Of a stretch of DNA of 45,925 nucleotides, positions 19,515 to 29,558 are shown piece by piece. The position numbers and the translations under genes were made by a program. The stretch is from Betaproteobacteria bacterium. Its GTDB lineage: Bacteria > Pseudomonadota > Gammaproteobacteria > Burkholderiales > JACQAP01. The notes under the pieces are model-generated. The model worked only from the letters and a program-made list of their open reading frames with translations. It was not told where the DNA came from and did not search any database. The DNA is taken from contig JANXVW010000033.1 in the NCBI GenBank assembly GCA_025351455.1, positions 1 through 45,925 on the forward strand, in the 5' to 3' direction. Positions within the stretch are counted from its first letter, which is position 1; each line of letters opens with the position of its first letter.

Positions 19515-20874
19515 TCTGCAATATCAGGTTGGCGGCGCGTATGCCACTGCGCACCGCGGATTCGATCGTGGCCGGATAGTCTGAGGCCGTGTAATCGCCT
19601 GCCAGGTACAGGCCGGCGACGGGTGTGAGATTGTCGGGACGCAGCAGTCCGGGCGTGCATGAGAAGGTTGCGCGTTTTTCGGCGATGACCTGGTGCCACA
19701 GCGGCTCGCCGAGCGCGGGAAAATTCTCCGCCAGTTCGGCATGGACCGCCCGTGCAAGGTCGTCGTGGGCGAGTCCCTGGTGCGCGCCGCTGGCGGAAAT
19801 CACCACGCCGATCAATCCGTGCTGGCCGCAAAGCTGGCCACGGTCGAACAGCCACTGGGAATAGCCGGTCTCCATGCCGCCCATTCGAAACGGCAGGCGC
19901 GCTTCCCGGCCGTATTGCAGGTAAACCGAGTAGATCGGTTGATAGGTGAACTGGTCGATCATCCGTGCGATCGGCGCGAGTTCCGTGTATGGAGCGAGCA
20001 ATGCGCCGGCACGATGCGGAGATACCGCAAGGATCACGTGGCGGAAATATTCGCCCTCGACAGCAAGCGCGAAGCCGTCATCTTTACGCTCAATCGCATC
20101 CACGGTGACGCCGAGCCGAACGTTGCCGCCATGGGATTCCACGAAACGCGCCGCGCGGTCGGGAAAAAGGGCCGAGAAGTCGAGGGTGGGCAACAGCAGG
20201 TCGCTGTCCGCGCGGCTGCCGTTCAGGCTGTCGCGTAAAACATTCAGGAATATCTTGGCAGAGGCCTGCGACGGCGGCGTGTTCAACGCCGATACGCAAA
20301 GCGGATTCCAGAGGAATCGCGAGACTTTTTCCGGTTGTCGCTTCGAGCGCAGCAGTTGCGCGACGTTCATATCGCCGGCCAGACGAAACTTGCTGCGCCG
20401 CGCCCACGCCATGAAACGCACGGCGGCAAAGCGGTCGCCCAAGCCAAGCCCTTGCGCGCGCAACAACGCGGACAGCAGATGCAGCGGCGCCGGGAGAGGC
20501 GCGGTCCGCAAGCGAAAAACCGGATGAATGGTAAGTTCCAGCGGCAATCTGAGCAGGCCAGGAGGATCGCCGGGCTCTTTGACCAACTCTATGAGCCGCA
20601 AAGTTTCCTTATAGGCGCCAAGCAGGATATGCAGGCCGTTGTCGAGCCGCGTGCGCTCGGTTTCGACGCGTCTTGCACGACCGCCCAGCACCCGGCTCGC
20701 TTCGAACACCGTGACCGGCGCGCCGCCATGCGCAAGCTGTGCCGCGGCCGCCATGCCAGCATAACCGCCACCGATAACGGCGACGCGCGGACGCGCGCGG
20801 CCGTATGACGAGTGACGGGTGACGGGTGACGATACCGTGCCCGAGACCCGGTTAACAGGTTTGTCATGTGTCAC
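19507..20874 (-). CDS. hpnE: squalene-associated FAD-dependent desaturase (HpnE-like)
   Basis: RVAVIGGGYAGMAAAAQLAHGGAPVTVFEASRVLGGRARRVETERTRLDNGLHILLGAYKETLRLI, directly downstream of two squalene/phytoene synthase genes. Start codon uncertain. Confidence 0.88.
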   Translation of the reverse strand: MTHDKPVNRVSGTVSSPVTRHSSYGRARPRVAVIGGGYAGMAAAAQLAHGGAPVTVFEASRVLGGRARRVETERTRLDNGLHILLGAYKETLRLIELVKEPGDPPGLLRLPLELTIHPVFRLRTAPLPAPLHLLSALLRAQGLGLGDRFAAVRFMAWARRSKFRLAGDMNVAQLLRSKRQPEKVSRFLWNPLCVSALNTPPSQASAKIFLNVLRDSLNGSRADSDLLLPTLDFSALFPDRAARFVESHGGNVRLGVTVDAIERKDDGFALAVEGEYFRHVILAVSPHRAGALLAPYTELAPIARMIDQFTYQPIYSVYLQYGREARLPFRMGGMETGYSQWLFDRGQLCGQHGLIGVVISASGAHQGLAHDDLARAVHAELAENFPALGEPLWHQVIAEKRATFSCTPGLLRPDNLTPVAGLYLAGDYTASDYPATIESAVRSGIRAANLILQNA

Positions 20875-20880
20875 TCGTCA
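20807..20880. repeat. Short GTGACGG-type heptamer repeats with inverted arm
   Basis: tatgacg agtgacg ggtgacg ggtgacg, then tgtcactcgtcacctgtcaccgg in inverse orientation. Confidence 0.8.
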
Positions 20881-20892
20881 CCTGTCACCGGT

Positions 20893-21726
20893 TTACGCCG
20901 TCAACCACGTTCGCCACGCAATCCACAATTTACGGATCGGCGTGAGCGACGTACGCCGGTCGAGCACCCTGCATCCGCTGCTGCGAATTTCCTTGAGCAC
21001 GGTCTGGTAGATCGCGGCCATGACCAGGCCGGGACGTTGCGATTTGCGATCTTCACTCGGCAGCGACGCGAAGGCTTGTGCGTAATATTTTTCGGCCCTT
21101 TCGATCTGGTATTCGATCAGCTGCCTCAGTTTCTCGCTTTCGTTCAAATGAACGATGTCCGAGGCGGACAGGCCGAAGCGTTCAAGTTCGTCGAGCGGCA
21201 GGTAGACGCGACCGCGGCGGGCATCCTCGCCGATATCGCGAATGATGTTGGTGAGCTGAAAAGCCGTGCCGAGGTTTTCGGCAAATTTGAGCGTGGCGGG
21301 ATTGCGGTAACCGAAGATCTCGGCGGCCATCAGGCCGACAGCGCCGGCGACGCGGTAGCAGTAGGACTGCAGCGTGGCGAAATCCGGATAGCGGTTGTAG
21401 CGCAGATCCATTTCCATGCCGTCAATGATGTCCTGGAAATGGTTCTGCGGAAGATTGAAGGCCCGTACCACCGGGATGAGTGCTTGCGCGACCGGGTGCT
21501 GCGCCGAGCCCGTGAATGTGCCGGCGATCTCGTGGCGCCACCATGCGAGCTTGGTGCGCGCGACGTCGGCATCTGCGCATTCGTCTACGACGTCGTCGAC
21601 CTCCCGGCAGAATGCATACAGTGCGGTGATCGCGCGTCGGCGCTCGGGGGGCAGGAACAGAAAGCTGTAGTAAAAGCTCGACCCGCTTTTCGCGGCCTTA
21701 TCCTGGCAATATTGTGCGGGTGTCAT
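20893..21726 (-). CDS. hpnD: presqualene diphosphate synthase (HpnD-like)
   Basis: SSFYYSFLFLPPERRRAITALYAFCREVDDVVDE; AFQLTNIIRDIGEDARRGRVYLPLDELERFG. Confidence 0.9.
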   Translation of the reverse strand: MTPAQYCQDKAAKSGSSFYYSFLFLPPERRRAITALYAFCREVDDVVDECADADVARTKLAWWRHEIAGTFTGSAQHPVAQALIPVVRAFNLPQNHFQDIIDGMEMDLRYNRYPDFATLQSYCYRVAGAVGLMAAEIFGYRNPATLKFAENLGTAFQLTNIIRDIGEDARRGRVYLPLDELERFGLSASDIVHLNESEKLRQLIEYQIERAEKYYAQAFASLPSEDRKSQRPGLVMAAIYQTVLKEIRSSGCRVLDRRTSLTPIRKLWIAWRTWLTA

Positions 21727-22538
21727 GGGTAGGCGAGCAGGCAACGGTGGAGCATCAGCATCCAGTCGAACAAACCGAGAACCGGGCGATGGCGAAACAC
21801 GTCGCCGCCGCTGGCCTGCAGTTTTTCGAGGATGCGGTTTCCGCCCATCACGATCATGCGCAATTCGAGTCCGATACGACCGGGCAAAGTACGGCCGAGC
21901 GGCGCTCCCGTCAACAGCATCCTTCGCGTGCGATCGATCTGGAACAGCATCAGGTCGCGCCAGTTTCCACCGGCGTCGCGCTGCGCAATCTGGGCCTCCG
22001 TCACGGCGTATTTTGCCATCTCGTCGGCCGGAAGATAGATGCGGTCCTTGAGGTAATCGACTGGGACGTCCTGCCAAAAGTTGATCAGCTGCAGGCTCGT
22101 GCAAATGTTGTCGGACCAGGCCAGGCTGCGCGGATCAGTCGCGTGGTAAAGGTGGAGCAGCAGCCGGCCCACCGGGTTGGCCGAACGCCTGCAGTAGTCC
22201 ATGACTTCGCCGAAGTCCGCATAGCGCGCCTTCATCACATCCTGGGAGAAGGCCGACAACAGGTCGCGGAACAAGCCGATCGGCAGGGCGAATTCACCGA
22301 TGATGCCCGCCAGGTCGACGAACAATGGCGACTCGGGCGTTGCGCCCTGTTCGATCAAATCGAGTTGTCCGGCGAAGCCCGCCAGGTTGGCGAGCCTCAC
22401 CGCGGGCGGCCAGTCGCCTTCGTCAGCGAAGTCGTCCGCCTGACGGGCGAAGGCGTAGATCAATTCCACTGGACGCCTCAATCGGCCGGGCAACAGCACG
22501 GAGGCGACCGGAAAGTTCTCGTAGTGGTTTACCGCCAT
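21723..22538 (-). CDS. hpnC: squalene synthase HpnC-like
   Basis: NHYENFPVASVLLPGRLRRPVELIYAFARQADDFADEGDW; SLQLINFWQDVPVDYLKDRIYLPADEM; overlaps hpnD by 4 nt. Confidence 0.9.
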   Translation of the reverse strand: MAVNHYENFPVASVLLPGRLRRPVELIYAFARQADDFADEGDWPPAVRLANLAGFAGQLDLIEQGATPESPLFVDLAGIIGEFALPIGLFRDLLSAFSQDVMKARYADFGEVMDYCRRSANPVGRLLLHLYHATDPRSLAWSDNICTSLQLINFWQDVPVDYLKDRIYLPADEMAKYAVTEAQIAQRDAGGNWRDLMLFQIDRTRRMLLTGAPLGRTLPGRIGLELRMIVMGGNRILEKLQASGGDVFRHRPVLGLFDWMLMLHRCLLAYP

Positions 22539-22640
22539 CGTGATAAGTTAAGGCGAGACAGGGAGTTAGGCCTGCATTCGCGCCCGTGGCGCGGCGCTTT
22601 TCGGGTGACGGCGGGGGGGCATTATATTAGAATGCGGGCA

Positions 22641-22727
22641 GCGCGAGAGTGGCGGAATTGGTAGACGCACCAGATTTAGGTTCTGGCGCCGAGAGGCGTG
22701 AGAGTTCGAGTCTCTCCTCCCGCACCA
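22641..22727 (+). tRNA. tRNA-Leu (anticodon TAG)
   Basis: 87-nt class II tRNA with long variable arm, CCAGATTTAGGTTCTGG anticodon arm, GAGAG-TTCGAGT-CTCTC T-arm, encoded CCA. Acceptor has an apparent C4:C69 mismatch. Confidence 0.93.
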
Positions 22728-22788
22728 TGACCGCCGAAAAGACCACGCCATCTATGTCACCCAACACCAACCGGAAAAACGGAATTTG

Positions 22789-24096
22789 ATGCAAGCCAAT
22801 CTGGAAACCCTGAGTTCGCTCGAGCGACGCCTGTCCGTGACTTTGCCGCTCGACAAGGTCAATACCGAAGTCGAATCCCGCCTCAAACGCCTGGCCCGTA
22901 CCGTGAAGCTGCATGGCTTCCGGCCCGGCAAAGTACCGATGAAAATCGTCGAACAGCAGTTCGGCGGTCAGGTGCGCCAGGAAGTGCTCGGCGACGCCGT
23001 GCAGCAGAGCTTCGGCGAGGCGGTCAAGGAAAAGAATCTGCGGGTTGCCGGTTATCCGCGCATCGAAGTCAAACCCGGTGACACACCGGAGCACCTGTTC
23101 GAATATATCGCCACCTTCGAGGTCTACCCCGAGGTGGCCGTCGGCGAACTCGCGCAGGTCAGGATCGAGCGGCCGGTCGTGGATATCAACGATACCGAAG
23201 TGGACAAGACCATCGAAATCTTACGCAAGCAGCGCACGCACTACCATGTCGTGGATCGTGCCGCCCAGTCGGGAGACCAGATCCGCATGGATTATCGCGG
23301 CACACTTGGCGGGCAACCGTTCGACGGCGGCACCGGCACGGACCAGAATACCTTGCTCGGCGGCGGACAGTTGCTTCCCGATTTCGAGAAACACCTTATC
23401 GGCATGAAGGCTGGGGAGAGCAGCGCGTTCGACCTGCACTTTCCCGACGATTACCACGGCAAGGAAGTTGCTGGAAAAGTCGCGCATTTCGAGGTTCAGC
23501 TCAAGGAAGTGCAGCAACCGCATGTGCCCGAGGCCGATGCGGCGTTTGCCAAATCACTGGGCGTGGCCGACGGCGACCTGGGGAAAATGCGCGCGGACGT
23601 GAAAGCCAACCTCGAGCGTGAGGTCAAGCGTCGCGCCGAGACACGGGTCAAGGACCAGGTCATGAAATCCCTGCTGGAGGCGACCAAGGTCGAAGTGCCA
23701 CGGGCGCTGCTCGACATGGAAATCGAGCGGCTGATGCAGACCATGCGCCATGACCTCGCACAGCGGGGCCTCAAGGCGGACCAGATTCCGATGCCCAGGG
23801 AGGCGTTCGAACCCGAGGCGGTCCGCCGCGTGAGCCTGGGGCTGATCCTTGCCGAGATGGTCAAGCTGCACAAGCTCGAGGCGAAACCGGATCAGATCAA
23901 GTCGGTCATTCAGGAGTACGCTCAGAGTTACGAGAAGCCGGAAGAGGTCATGCGCTGGTACTACCAGCAGCCAGAGCGGCTGCGCGAAGTCGAGTCCATC
24001 GTCCTGGAAGACAACGTAGTGAAATGGGCGCTGTCGAATGCCAAGGTCGAAGACAAGCCGACCCCCTTCGACGACCTCATGGGGAACGCACAATGA
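22789..24096 (+). CDS. tig: trigger factor
   Basis: [71 protein letters not shown]; synteny with clpP-clpX-lon. Confidence 0.96.
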   Translation: MQANLETLSSLERRLSVTLPLDKVNTEVESRLKRLARTVKLHGFRPGKVPMKIVEQQFGGQVRQEVLGDAVQQSFGEAVKEKNLRVAGYPRIEVKPGDTPEHLFEYIATFEVYPEVAVGELAQVRIERPVVDINDTEVDKTIEILRKQRTHYHVVDRAAQSGDQIRMDYRGTLGGQPFDGGTGTDQNTLLGGGQLLPDFEKHLIGMKAGESSAFDLHFPDDYHGKEVAGKVAHFEVQLKEVQQPHVPEADAAFAKSLGVADGDLGKMRADVKANLEREVKRRAETRVKDQVMKSLLEATKVEVPRALLDMEIERLMQTMRHDLAQRGLKADQIPMPREAFEPEAVRRVSLGLILAEMVKLHKLEAKPDQIKSVIQEYAQSYEKPEEVMRWYYQQPERLREVESIVLEDNVVKWALSNAKVEDKPTPFDDLMGNAQ

Positions 24097-24740
24097 TGAC
24101 AATGCACGATCGCATTTACCCGCAACCGCAGGGCCTGGGCCTTGTGCCGATGGTTATCGAGCAAAGTGGCCGCGGCGAGCGCGCATACGACATTTACTCG
24201 CGGCTGCTCAAGGAACGAGTGGTGTTCCTGGTCGGGCCGGTCACGGAAATGACCGCCAACCTGATCGTCGCGCAGCTGCTTTTCCTGGAGTCGGAGAATC
24301 CCGAAAAGGACATTTCCTTCTACATCAATTCGCCGGGCGGTTCGGTGTCGGCTGGCCTCGCGGTTTACGACACGATGCAGTTCATCAAACCCGACGTAAG
24401 CACGCTGTGCATCGGACAAGCGGCCAGCATGGGCGCTTTCCTGCTCGCAGCCGGCGCCAAGGGCAAGCGCTTCGCTCTTCCGAACTCGCGGGTCATGATC
24501 CACCAGCCCATGGGAGGCTTTCAGGGCCAGGCTTCGGACATCGAGATCCACGCCCGCGAAATTCTCTACCTGCGCGCCCGCCTGAATGATTTGATGGCAA
24601 AGCACACAGGGCAGAAGGCCGACACGATCGAGCGCGATACGGATCGTGACAATTTCCTCAGCGCCGAAGAGTCGGTAAAGTACGGCCTGGTGGACAAGGT
24701 TTTGCTTAGCCGCAGCGAGACCGCCGCCGCCGCAGTTTGA
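24093..24740 (+). CDS. clpP: ATP-dependent Clp protease proteolytic subunit
   Basis: [70 protein letters not shown]. Confidence 0.97.
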   Translation: MMTMHDRIYPQPQGLGLVPMVIEQSGRGERAYDIYSRLLKERVVFLVGPVTEMTANLIVAQLLFLESENPEKDISFYINSPGGSVSAGLAVYDTMQFIKPDVSTLCIGQAASMGAFLLAAGAKGKRFALPNSRVMIHQPMGGFQGQASDIEIHAREILYLRARLNDLMAKHTGQKADTIERDTDRDNFLSAEESVKYGLVDKVLLSRSETAAAAV

Positions 24741-24796
24741 GCTTGGCAGCCTGAGTCCGGCACAGGGCCGGCAGATGGGTTGAACGAAAGGGAAAT

Positions 24797-26062
24797 ATGT
24801 CTGAGAAACCTGGTGGCGAAAAGCTTCTTTACTGCTCTTTCTGCGGCAAGAGCCAGCACGAGGTCCGCAAGCTGATCGCCGGTCCGTCGGTTTTCATTTG
24901 CGACGAGTGCATCGAGCTGTGCAATGACATCATCCGCGAGGAAAGCCACGCAGAGACCGCCGGCAAGGGCGTCAAGTCTGACCTGCCGGTTCCGCATGAT
25001 ATCCGCGAGAGCCTGGACCAGTACGTTATCGGCCAGGACATCGCAAAAAAAATCCTGTCGGTTGCCGTCTACAATCACTACAAGCGCCTCAAGACGGTGC
25101 AGAAGAAGGACGACGTCGAACTTGCCAAGAGCAACATCCTGCTGATCGGTCCCACGGGATCCGGCAAGACGCTGCTGGCGCAGACCCTGGCGCGCCTGCT
25201 GAACGTGCCATTTGTCATGGCCGATGCGACCACCCTTACCGAAGCCGGCTATGTGGGCGAGGATGTCGAGAACATCATCCAGAAGCTGCTGCAGAAGTGC
25301 GACTATGATGTAGAAAAGGCACAGCGCGGCATTGTCTACATCGACGAAATCGACAAAATCTCGCGCAAGTCCGACAACCCTTCGATCACCAGGGATGTCT
25401 CCGGCGAAGGCGTGCAGCAGGCGCTGCTCAAGCTGATCGAGGGCACCATCGCATCGGTTCCGCCGCAAGGGGGCCGCAAGCACCCGAACCAGGAATTCGT
25501 GCAGGTCGATACGACGAACATCCTGTTCATCTGCGGCGGGGCGTTCGACGGCCTCGACCGGATCATCCGCGCCCGCTCCGACAAGGGCGGCATCGGCTTC
25601 GGTGCGGAAGTCAAAAGCAAGGACAACCGCAAGGACATCGGCGAGGTGTTGCGCGGCGTCGAGCCCGAAGACCTGATCAAGTACGGTCTGATCCCCGAAT
25701 TCGTCGGCCGTCTGCCGGTTGTGGCCACGCTGGATGAGCTGGACGAGGCCGCGCTGATCCAAATTCTGACCGAACCGAAAAATGCATTGCTCAAGCAGTA
25801 TCAGCGCATGTTCAGTATGGAAGGCGTCGAACTCGAGGTGCGCACCGAGGCCCTGAAAGCCGTTGCCCTGAAGGCGCTGGCCAGGCGGACCGGCGCGCGC
25901 GGCCTGCGCTCGATCCTTGAGCATGTCCTGCTCGACATCATGTACGACTTGCCCTCGCTCAACAATGTCGAGAAAGTGGTCGTTGATGAGAGCATGATCA
26001 AAGGGGATACTCAGCCGATACTGCTGTATTCAGATCAGCCGAAAGTTGCGGGTTCTGCTTGA
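24797..26062 (+). CDS. clpX: ATP-dependent Clp protease ATP-binding subunit ClpX
   Basis: N-terminal zinc-binding [77 protein letters not shown]. Confidence 0.98.
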   Translation: MSEKPGGEKLLYCSFCGKSQHEVRKLIAGPSVFICDECIELCNDIIREESHAETAGKGVKSDLPVPHDIRESLDQYVIGQDIAKKILSVAVYNHYKRLKTVQKKDDVELAKSNILLIGPTGSGKTLLAQTLARLLNVPFVMADATTLTEAGYVGEDVENIIQKLLQKCDYDVEKAQRGIVYIDEIDKISRKSDNPSITRDVSGEGVQQALLKLIEGTIASVPPQGGRKHPNQEFVQVDTTNILFICGGAFDGLDRIIRARSDKGGIGFGAEVKSKDNRKDIGEVLRGVEPEDLIKYGLIPEFVGRLPVVATLDELDEAALIQILTEPKNALLKQYQRMFSMEGVELEVRTEALKAVALKALARRTGARGLRSILEHVLLDIMYDLPSLNNVEKVVVDESMIKGDTQPILLYSDQPKVAGSA

Positions 26063-26136
26063 CGAAACGGCGCACACGCAACCCTCCACAGGCATCCGTT
26101 CGCAGGAAGTCAACGTTTTGCAAGGGGTTTTCGTTT

Positions 26137-26163
26137 GGTTGAAATAGCTGAACGCTACCCCAC
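26137..26163 (+). promoter_or_regulatory. Candidate sigma-32 (heat-shock) promoter upstream of lon
   Basis: ggTTGAAA-N13-CCCCAC, close to the sigma-32 consensus CTTGAAA-N11-16-CCCCAT, 34 bp upstream of the lon ATG. Confidence 0.65.
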
Positions 26164-26196
26164 CTTAGATCGTACTGATGCCACTTTGGGTGAAAA

Positions 26197-28608
26197 ATGA
26201 CCTATCCCGCTGATCCTGCCGAAAACGCCGTCGTCTACCCGCTGCTTCCCCTGCGGGATGTGGTGGTTTTCCCGCACATGGTTATTCCGCTCTTCGTCGG
26301 GCGCCCGAAATCGATCAAGGCGCTGGAAACGGCGATGGAATCGGGCAAGAGCATCCTGTTAGTGGCTCAGAAGTCGGCCGCCAAGGATGAGCCTTCCCCG
26401 GAAGACCTTTACGAAATCGGCAGCATTGCCAACATCCTGCAGATGCTGAAACTGCCCGATGGCACCGTGAAGGTGTTGGTCGAGGGCGTGCAGCGCGCGC
26501 GTGTGGTCTCAGTCACGGATGAGAAAACGCACTACGTGGCGGAGGCCGTGCCGATTCCGGCGGACGCAATCGAATCCACCGAAGTCGAAGCCATGCGCCG
26601 GGCGATGCTCACGCAATTCGACCAGTACGTGAAGCTCAACAAGAAAATTCCGCCGGAGATCCTGACCTCCTTGTCGGGCATTGATGAGCCGGGCCGGCTT
26701 GCCGACACAGTTGCCGCGCATCTGCCGCTGAAGCTCGACCAGAAGCAGGCTGTGCTGGAGATGTTCGAGGTCAAGAAGCGCCTCGAGCACCTGTTGTCGC
26801 TGATGGAGGCCGAACTCGACATCCTGCAGGTTGAGCGTCGCATCCGTGGGCGCGTCAAGCGTCAGATGGAGAAGAGCCAGCGCGAGTACTACCTGAACGA
26901 ACAGGTCAAGGCGATCCAGAAGGAACTCGGCGATATGGAAGAGGGCGCCGACCTCGACGAGATGGAAAAGCGCATCAAGGCTGCCCACATGCCTAAGGAA
27001 GCCAGGACCAAGGCCGAATCGGAATTGAAGAAGTTGCGTCTGATGTCGCCGATGTCCGCGGAAGCGACCGTCGTGCGTAACTACATCGAGACCATGGTCG
27101 GCCTGCCGTGGAAGAAGAAAAGCAAGATCAGCAACGATCTGATCAAGGCTCAGGATGTCCTCGACGCCGACCACTATGGCCTGGACAAGGTCAAGGAACG
27201 CATCGTCGAGTATCTCGCGGTCCAGCAACGCGTGGACAAGCTCAAGGCACCTATCCTGTGCCTGGTTGGCCCCCCCGGAGTGGGCAAGACCTCGCTCGGC
27301 CAGTCGATCGCGCGGTCCACCAACCGTAAATTCACGCGGATGTCGCTCGGCGGCGTGCGCGATGAAGCGGAGATCCGCGGCCATCGCCGGACTTACATCG
27401 GCTCCATGCCGGGCAAGCTGCTGCAGAACATGACCAAGGTCGGGGTGCGCAATCCGCTGTTCCTGCTCGACGAAGTCGACAAGATGGGACAGGATTTTCG
27501 CGGCGATCCGGCCTCGGCTTTGCTCGAAGTGCTCGATCCGGAGCAGAACGACAAGTTCGTCGATCATTACATCGAGGTCGAATACGATCTGTCCGACGTG
27601 ATGTTTGTTGCCACGGCGAACACCATGAACATCCCCGCACCGCTGCTCGACCGCATGGAAGTGATCCGGCTGTCCGGCTATACCGAGGACGAAAAGATCA
27701 ACATCGCCATGCGCTATCTCCTGCCCAAGCAAGTGAAGAACAACGGGCTGAGGGACGGTGAGATCTCTGTTTCGGAAAGTGCGATACGCGACATTGTCCG
27801 CTATTACACCCGCGAAGCCGGCGTGCGCAGCCTGGAGCGCGAAATCTCCAAGATCTGCCGCAAGGTGGTGAAGTCGCTGCTGACCAAGAAGCGCGATACG
27901 CGCATCACGGTATCAGCGCGCAATCTCGATCACTATCTCGGGGTGCGTCGCTTCACTTACGGCCTCGCGGAGAAAAACAACCAGGTCGGACAAGTGACCG
28001 GACTGGCGTGGACGGAAGTGGGCGGCGAACTGCTGACCATCGAAGCAGTGGTGATGCCCGGCAAAGGCAACATCCAGCGCACCGGCTCGCTTGGCGATGT
28101 CATGAAAGAATCGGTGGAAGCCGCGCGTTCCGTCGTTCGTTCACGCGCCGCCCGCCTTGGCGTGAGGGACGACGCGTTCGAGAAAAGCGACATCCACGTG
28201 CACGTTCCGGAAGGCGCGACGCCCAAGGATGGTCCGTCCGCCGGAGCGGCGATGACCACCGCACTGGTATCGGCGCTCACTGGTATCCCTGTCAGGGCGG
28301 ATGTGGCCATGACCGGTGAAATTACCTTGCGCGGCGAAGTCCTCGCCATTGGCGGCCTCAAGGAAAAGCTGCTGGCGGCGCATCGTGGCGGCATCAAAAC
28401 GGTGCTGATTCCGGAAGAAAACGTCAAGGATCTCGCCGAGATTCCGGACAACGTCAAGAATCGCCTCGACATCCATCCGGTGAAGTGGATCGACCAGGTG
28501 CTGGAACTGGCGCTCGAGCGCAAGCCGGAGCCGTTGCCGGAAAAGCCAGAAGCCGTCGCGATCCCGAAGGTGGATCCGAGTGAAGCGGTAGGCGCCGTCA
28601 AACATTGA
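26197..28608 (+). CDS. lon: ATP-dependent Lon protease
   Basis: [73 protein letters not shown] catalytic Ser region. Confidence 0.98.
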   Translation: MTYPADPAENAVVYPLLPLRDVVVFPHMVIPLFVGRPKSIKALETAMESGKSILLVAQKSAAKDEPSPEDLYEIGSIANILQMLKLPDGTVKVLVEGVQRARVVSVTDEKTHYVAEAVPIPADAIESTEVEAMRRAMLTQFDQYVKLNKKIPPEILTSLSGIDEPGRLADTVAAHLPLKLDQKQAVLEMFEVKKRLEHLLSLMEAELDILQVERRIRGRVKRQMEKSQREYYLNEQVKAIQKELGDMEEGADLDEMEKRIKAAHMPKEARTKAESELKKLRLMSPMSAEATVVRNYIETMVGLPWKKKSKISNDLIKAQDVLDADHYGLDKVKERIVEYLAVQQRVDKLKAPILCLVGPPGVGKTSLGQSIARSTNRKFTRMSLGGVRDEAEIRGHRRTYIGSMPGKLLQNMTKVGVRNPLFLLDEVDKMGQDFRGDPASALLEVLDPEQNDKFVDHYIEVEYDLSDVMFVATANTMNIPAPLLDRMEVIRLSGYTEDEKINIAMRYLLPKQVKNNGLRDGEISVSESAIRDIVRYYTREAGVRSLEREISKICRKVVKSLLTKKRDTRITVSARNLDHYLGVRRFTYGLAEKNNQVGQVTGLAWTEVGGELLTIEAVVMPGKGNIQRTGSLGDVMKESVEAARSVVRSRAARLGVRDDAFEKSDIHVHVPEGATPKDGPSAGAAMTTALVSALTGIPVRADVAMTGEITLRGEVLAIGGLKEKLLAAHRGGIKTVLIPEENVKDLAEIPDNVKNRLDIHPVKWIDQVLELALERKPEPLPEKPEAVAIPKVDPSEAVGAVKH

Positions 28609-28622
28609 GGGCATGCAAGGCG

Positions 28623-28658
28623 AAAAACGGGAATGCGACCAGCATTCCCGTTTTTTTT
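28623..28658 (+). terminator. Rho-independent terminator after lon
   Basis: aaaaacgggaatgc-gacca-gcattcccgtttttttt; 14-bp stem and T-tract. Confidence 0.92.
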
Positions 28659-28839
28659 GTGCGGTGTTCCTCATTGCTCATGCGCGCCATCGATCGGAAA
28701 CTTGCTTGACACGCGGATTTTCGCCTTGCTATAAAGCACGTCCGGGGATCAAAAGACCAAAAAAATTCCTCTGTCTTCGGCCCGCAGTCGAAAGCAGTTG
28801 CCTGAATTCCTATAACGAAATAGCGAAAGGGGAAGTCTA

Positions 28840-29112
28840 GTGAATAAATTCGAACTCATTGAGGCCATCGCGAAGTCTGCCGATATTTCCAAGGCAGCCG
28901 CTGGCCGCGCGCTCGACGGCGCAGTGGCCGCGATCCAGGTTTCGCTGAAAAAAGGCGGCATGGTCACGTTGGTCGGATTCGGTACGTTCTATGTCGGCAA
29001 GCGAGCCGCGCGCAGTGGACGTAATCCGCGCACGGGCGCCGCGATCAAGATCAAGGCGGCGAAAGTGCCCAAGTTCCGCGCTGGCAAAGCCCTCAAGGAT
29101 GCAGTAAACTAG
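28840..29112 (+). CDS. hupB: DNA-binding protein HU
   Basis: [69 protein letters not shown] start. Confidence 0.96.
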   Translation: MNKFELIEAIAKSADISKAAAGRALDGAVAAIQVSLKKGGMVTLVGFGTFYVGKRAARSGRNPRTGAAIKIKAAKVPKFRAGKALKDAVN

Positions 29113-29256
29113 CGCGCTTCGTTAGGCCGCATCGACTGACTTCACGTGAGTCAGGGACAGGAAACCGTGCAGCGTCGCATAGGCAGGTAGTAAGCGGCGG
29201 CGCTGCAGTAACAGGCGGGGCACCAGGCATACATGTCAACAATACATGTCACATAT

Positions 29257-29332
29257 GGGTGCTTAGCTCAGTTGGTAGAGCGTCGCCCTTACAAGGCGAA
29301 TGTCGGGGGTTCGAGCCCCTCAGCACCCACCA
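29257..29332 (+). tRNA. tRNA-Val (anticodon TAC)
   Basis: 76-nt cloverleaf gggtgct...cgcccTTACAAggcg...ggggg TTCGAGC cccct cagcaccc acca. Confidence 0.97.
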
Positions 29333-29356
29333 GCGGAACTTAACGCGCAGGACCAA

Positions 29357-29433
29357 GGAGTGGTAGTTCAGTTGGTTAGAATACCGGCCTGTCACGCCGG
29401 GGGTCGCGGGTTCGAGTCCCGTCCACTCCGCCA
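29357..29433 (+). tRNA. tRNA-Asp (anticodon GTC)
   Basis: 77-nt cloverleaf ggagtgg...cggcctGTCacgccgg...cgggTTCGAGTcccg tccactcc gcca. Confidence 0.97.
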
Positions 29434-29441
29434 GACCCTGG

Positions 29442-29466
29442 AAGGCGAACGCAAGTTCGCCTTTTT
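29442..29466 (+). terminator. Terminator of tRNA-Val/tRNA-Asp unit
   Basis: GGCGAAC-gcaa-GTTCGCC-TTTTT. Confidence 0.88.
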
Positions 29467-29558
29467 CATTTTCAAGCCCGGGTACCCGCGCATCCGCATG
29501 GGCTCCGGTTCGGGCATACTCTCGCCTTTCGCATAATCTGTGGACTCAGGACTGGACC

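Noticed and set aside
24566-25924. 452-aa minus-strand ORF opposite clpX
   Set aside because: Same antisense shadow effect; the clpX assignment on the plus strand is unambiguous.
26509-27732. 407-aa minus-strand ORF opposite lon
   Set aside because: Antisense shadow of a highly conserved gene; composition (His/Arg/Leu-rich, no motifs) is typical of spurious ORFs.
29229-29256. ATACATGTCA direct repeat upstream of tRNA-Val as a regulatory element
   Set aside because: Short AT-rich duplication in a promoter region; insufficient evidence to call a site.
29300-29536. 78-aa plus-strand ORF over the tRNA genes
   Set aside because: Overlaps tRNA-Val and tRNA-Asp; the peptide (GVVVQLVRIPACHAGGRGFESRPLRQ) is a translated tRNA, a common false ORF.
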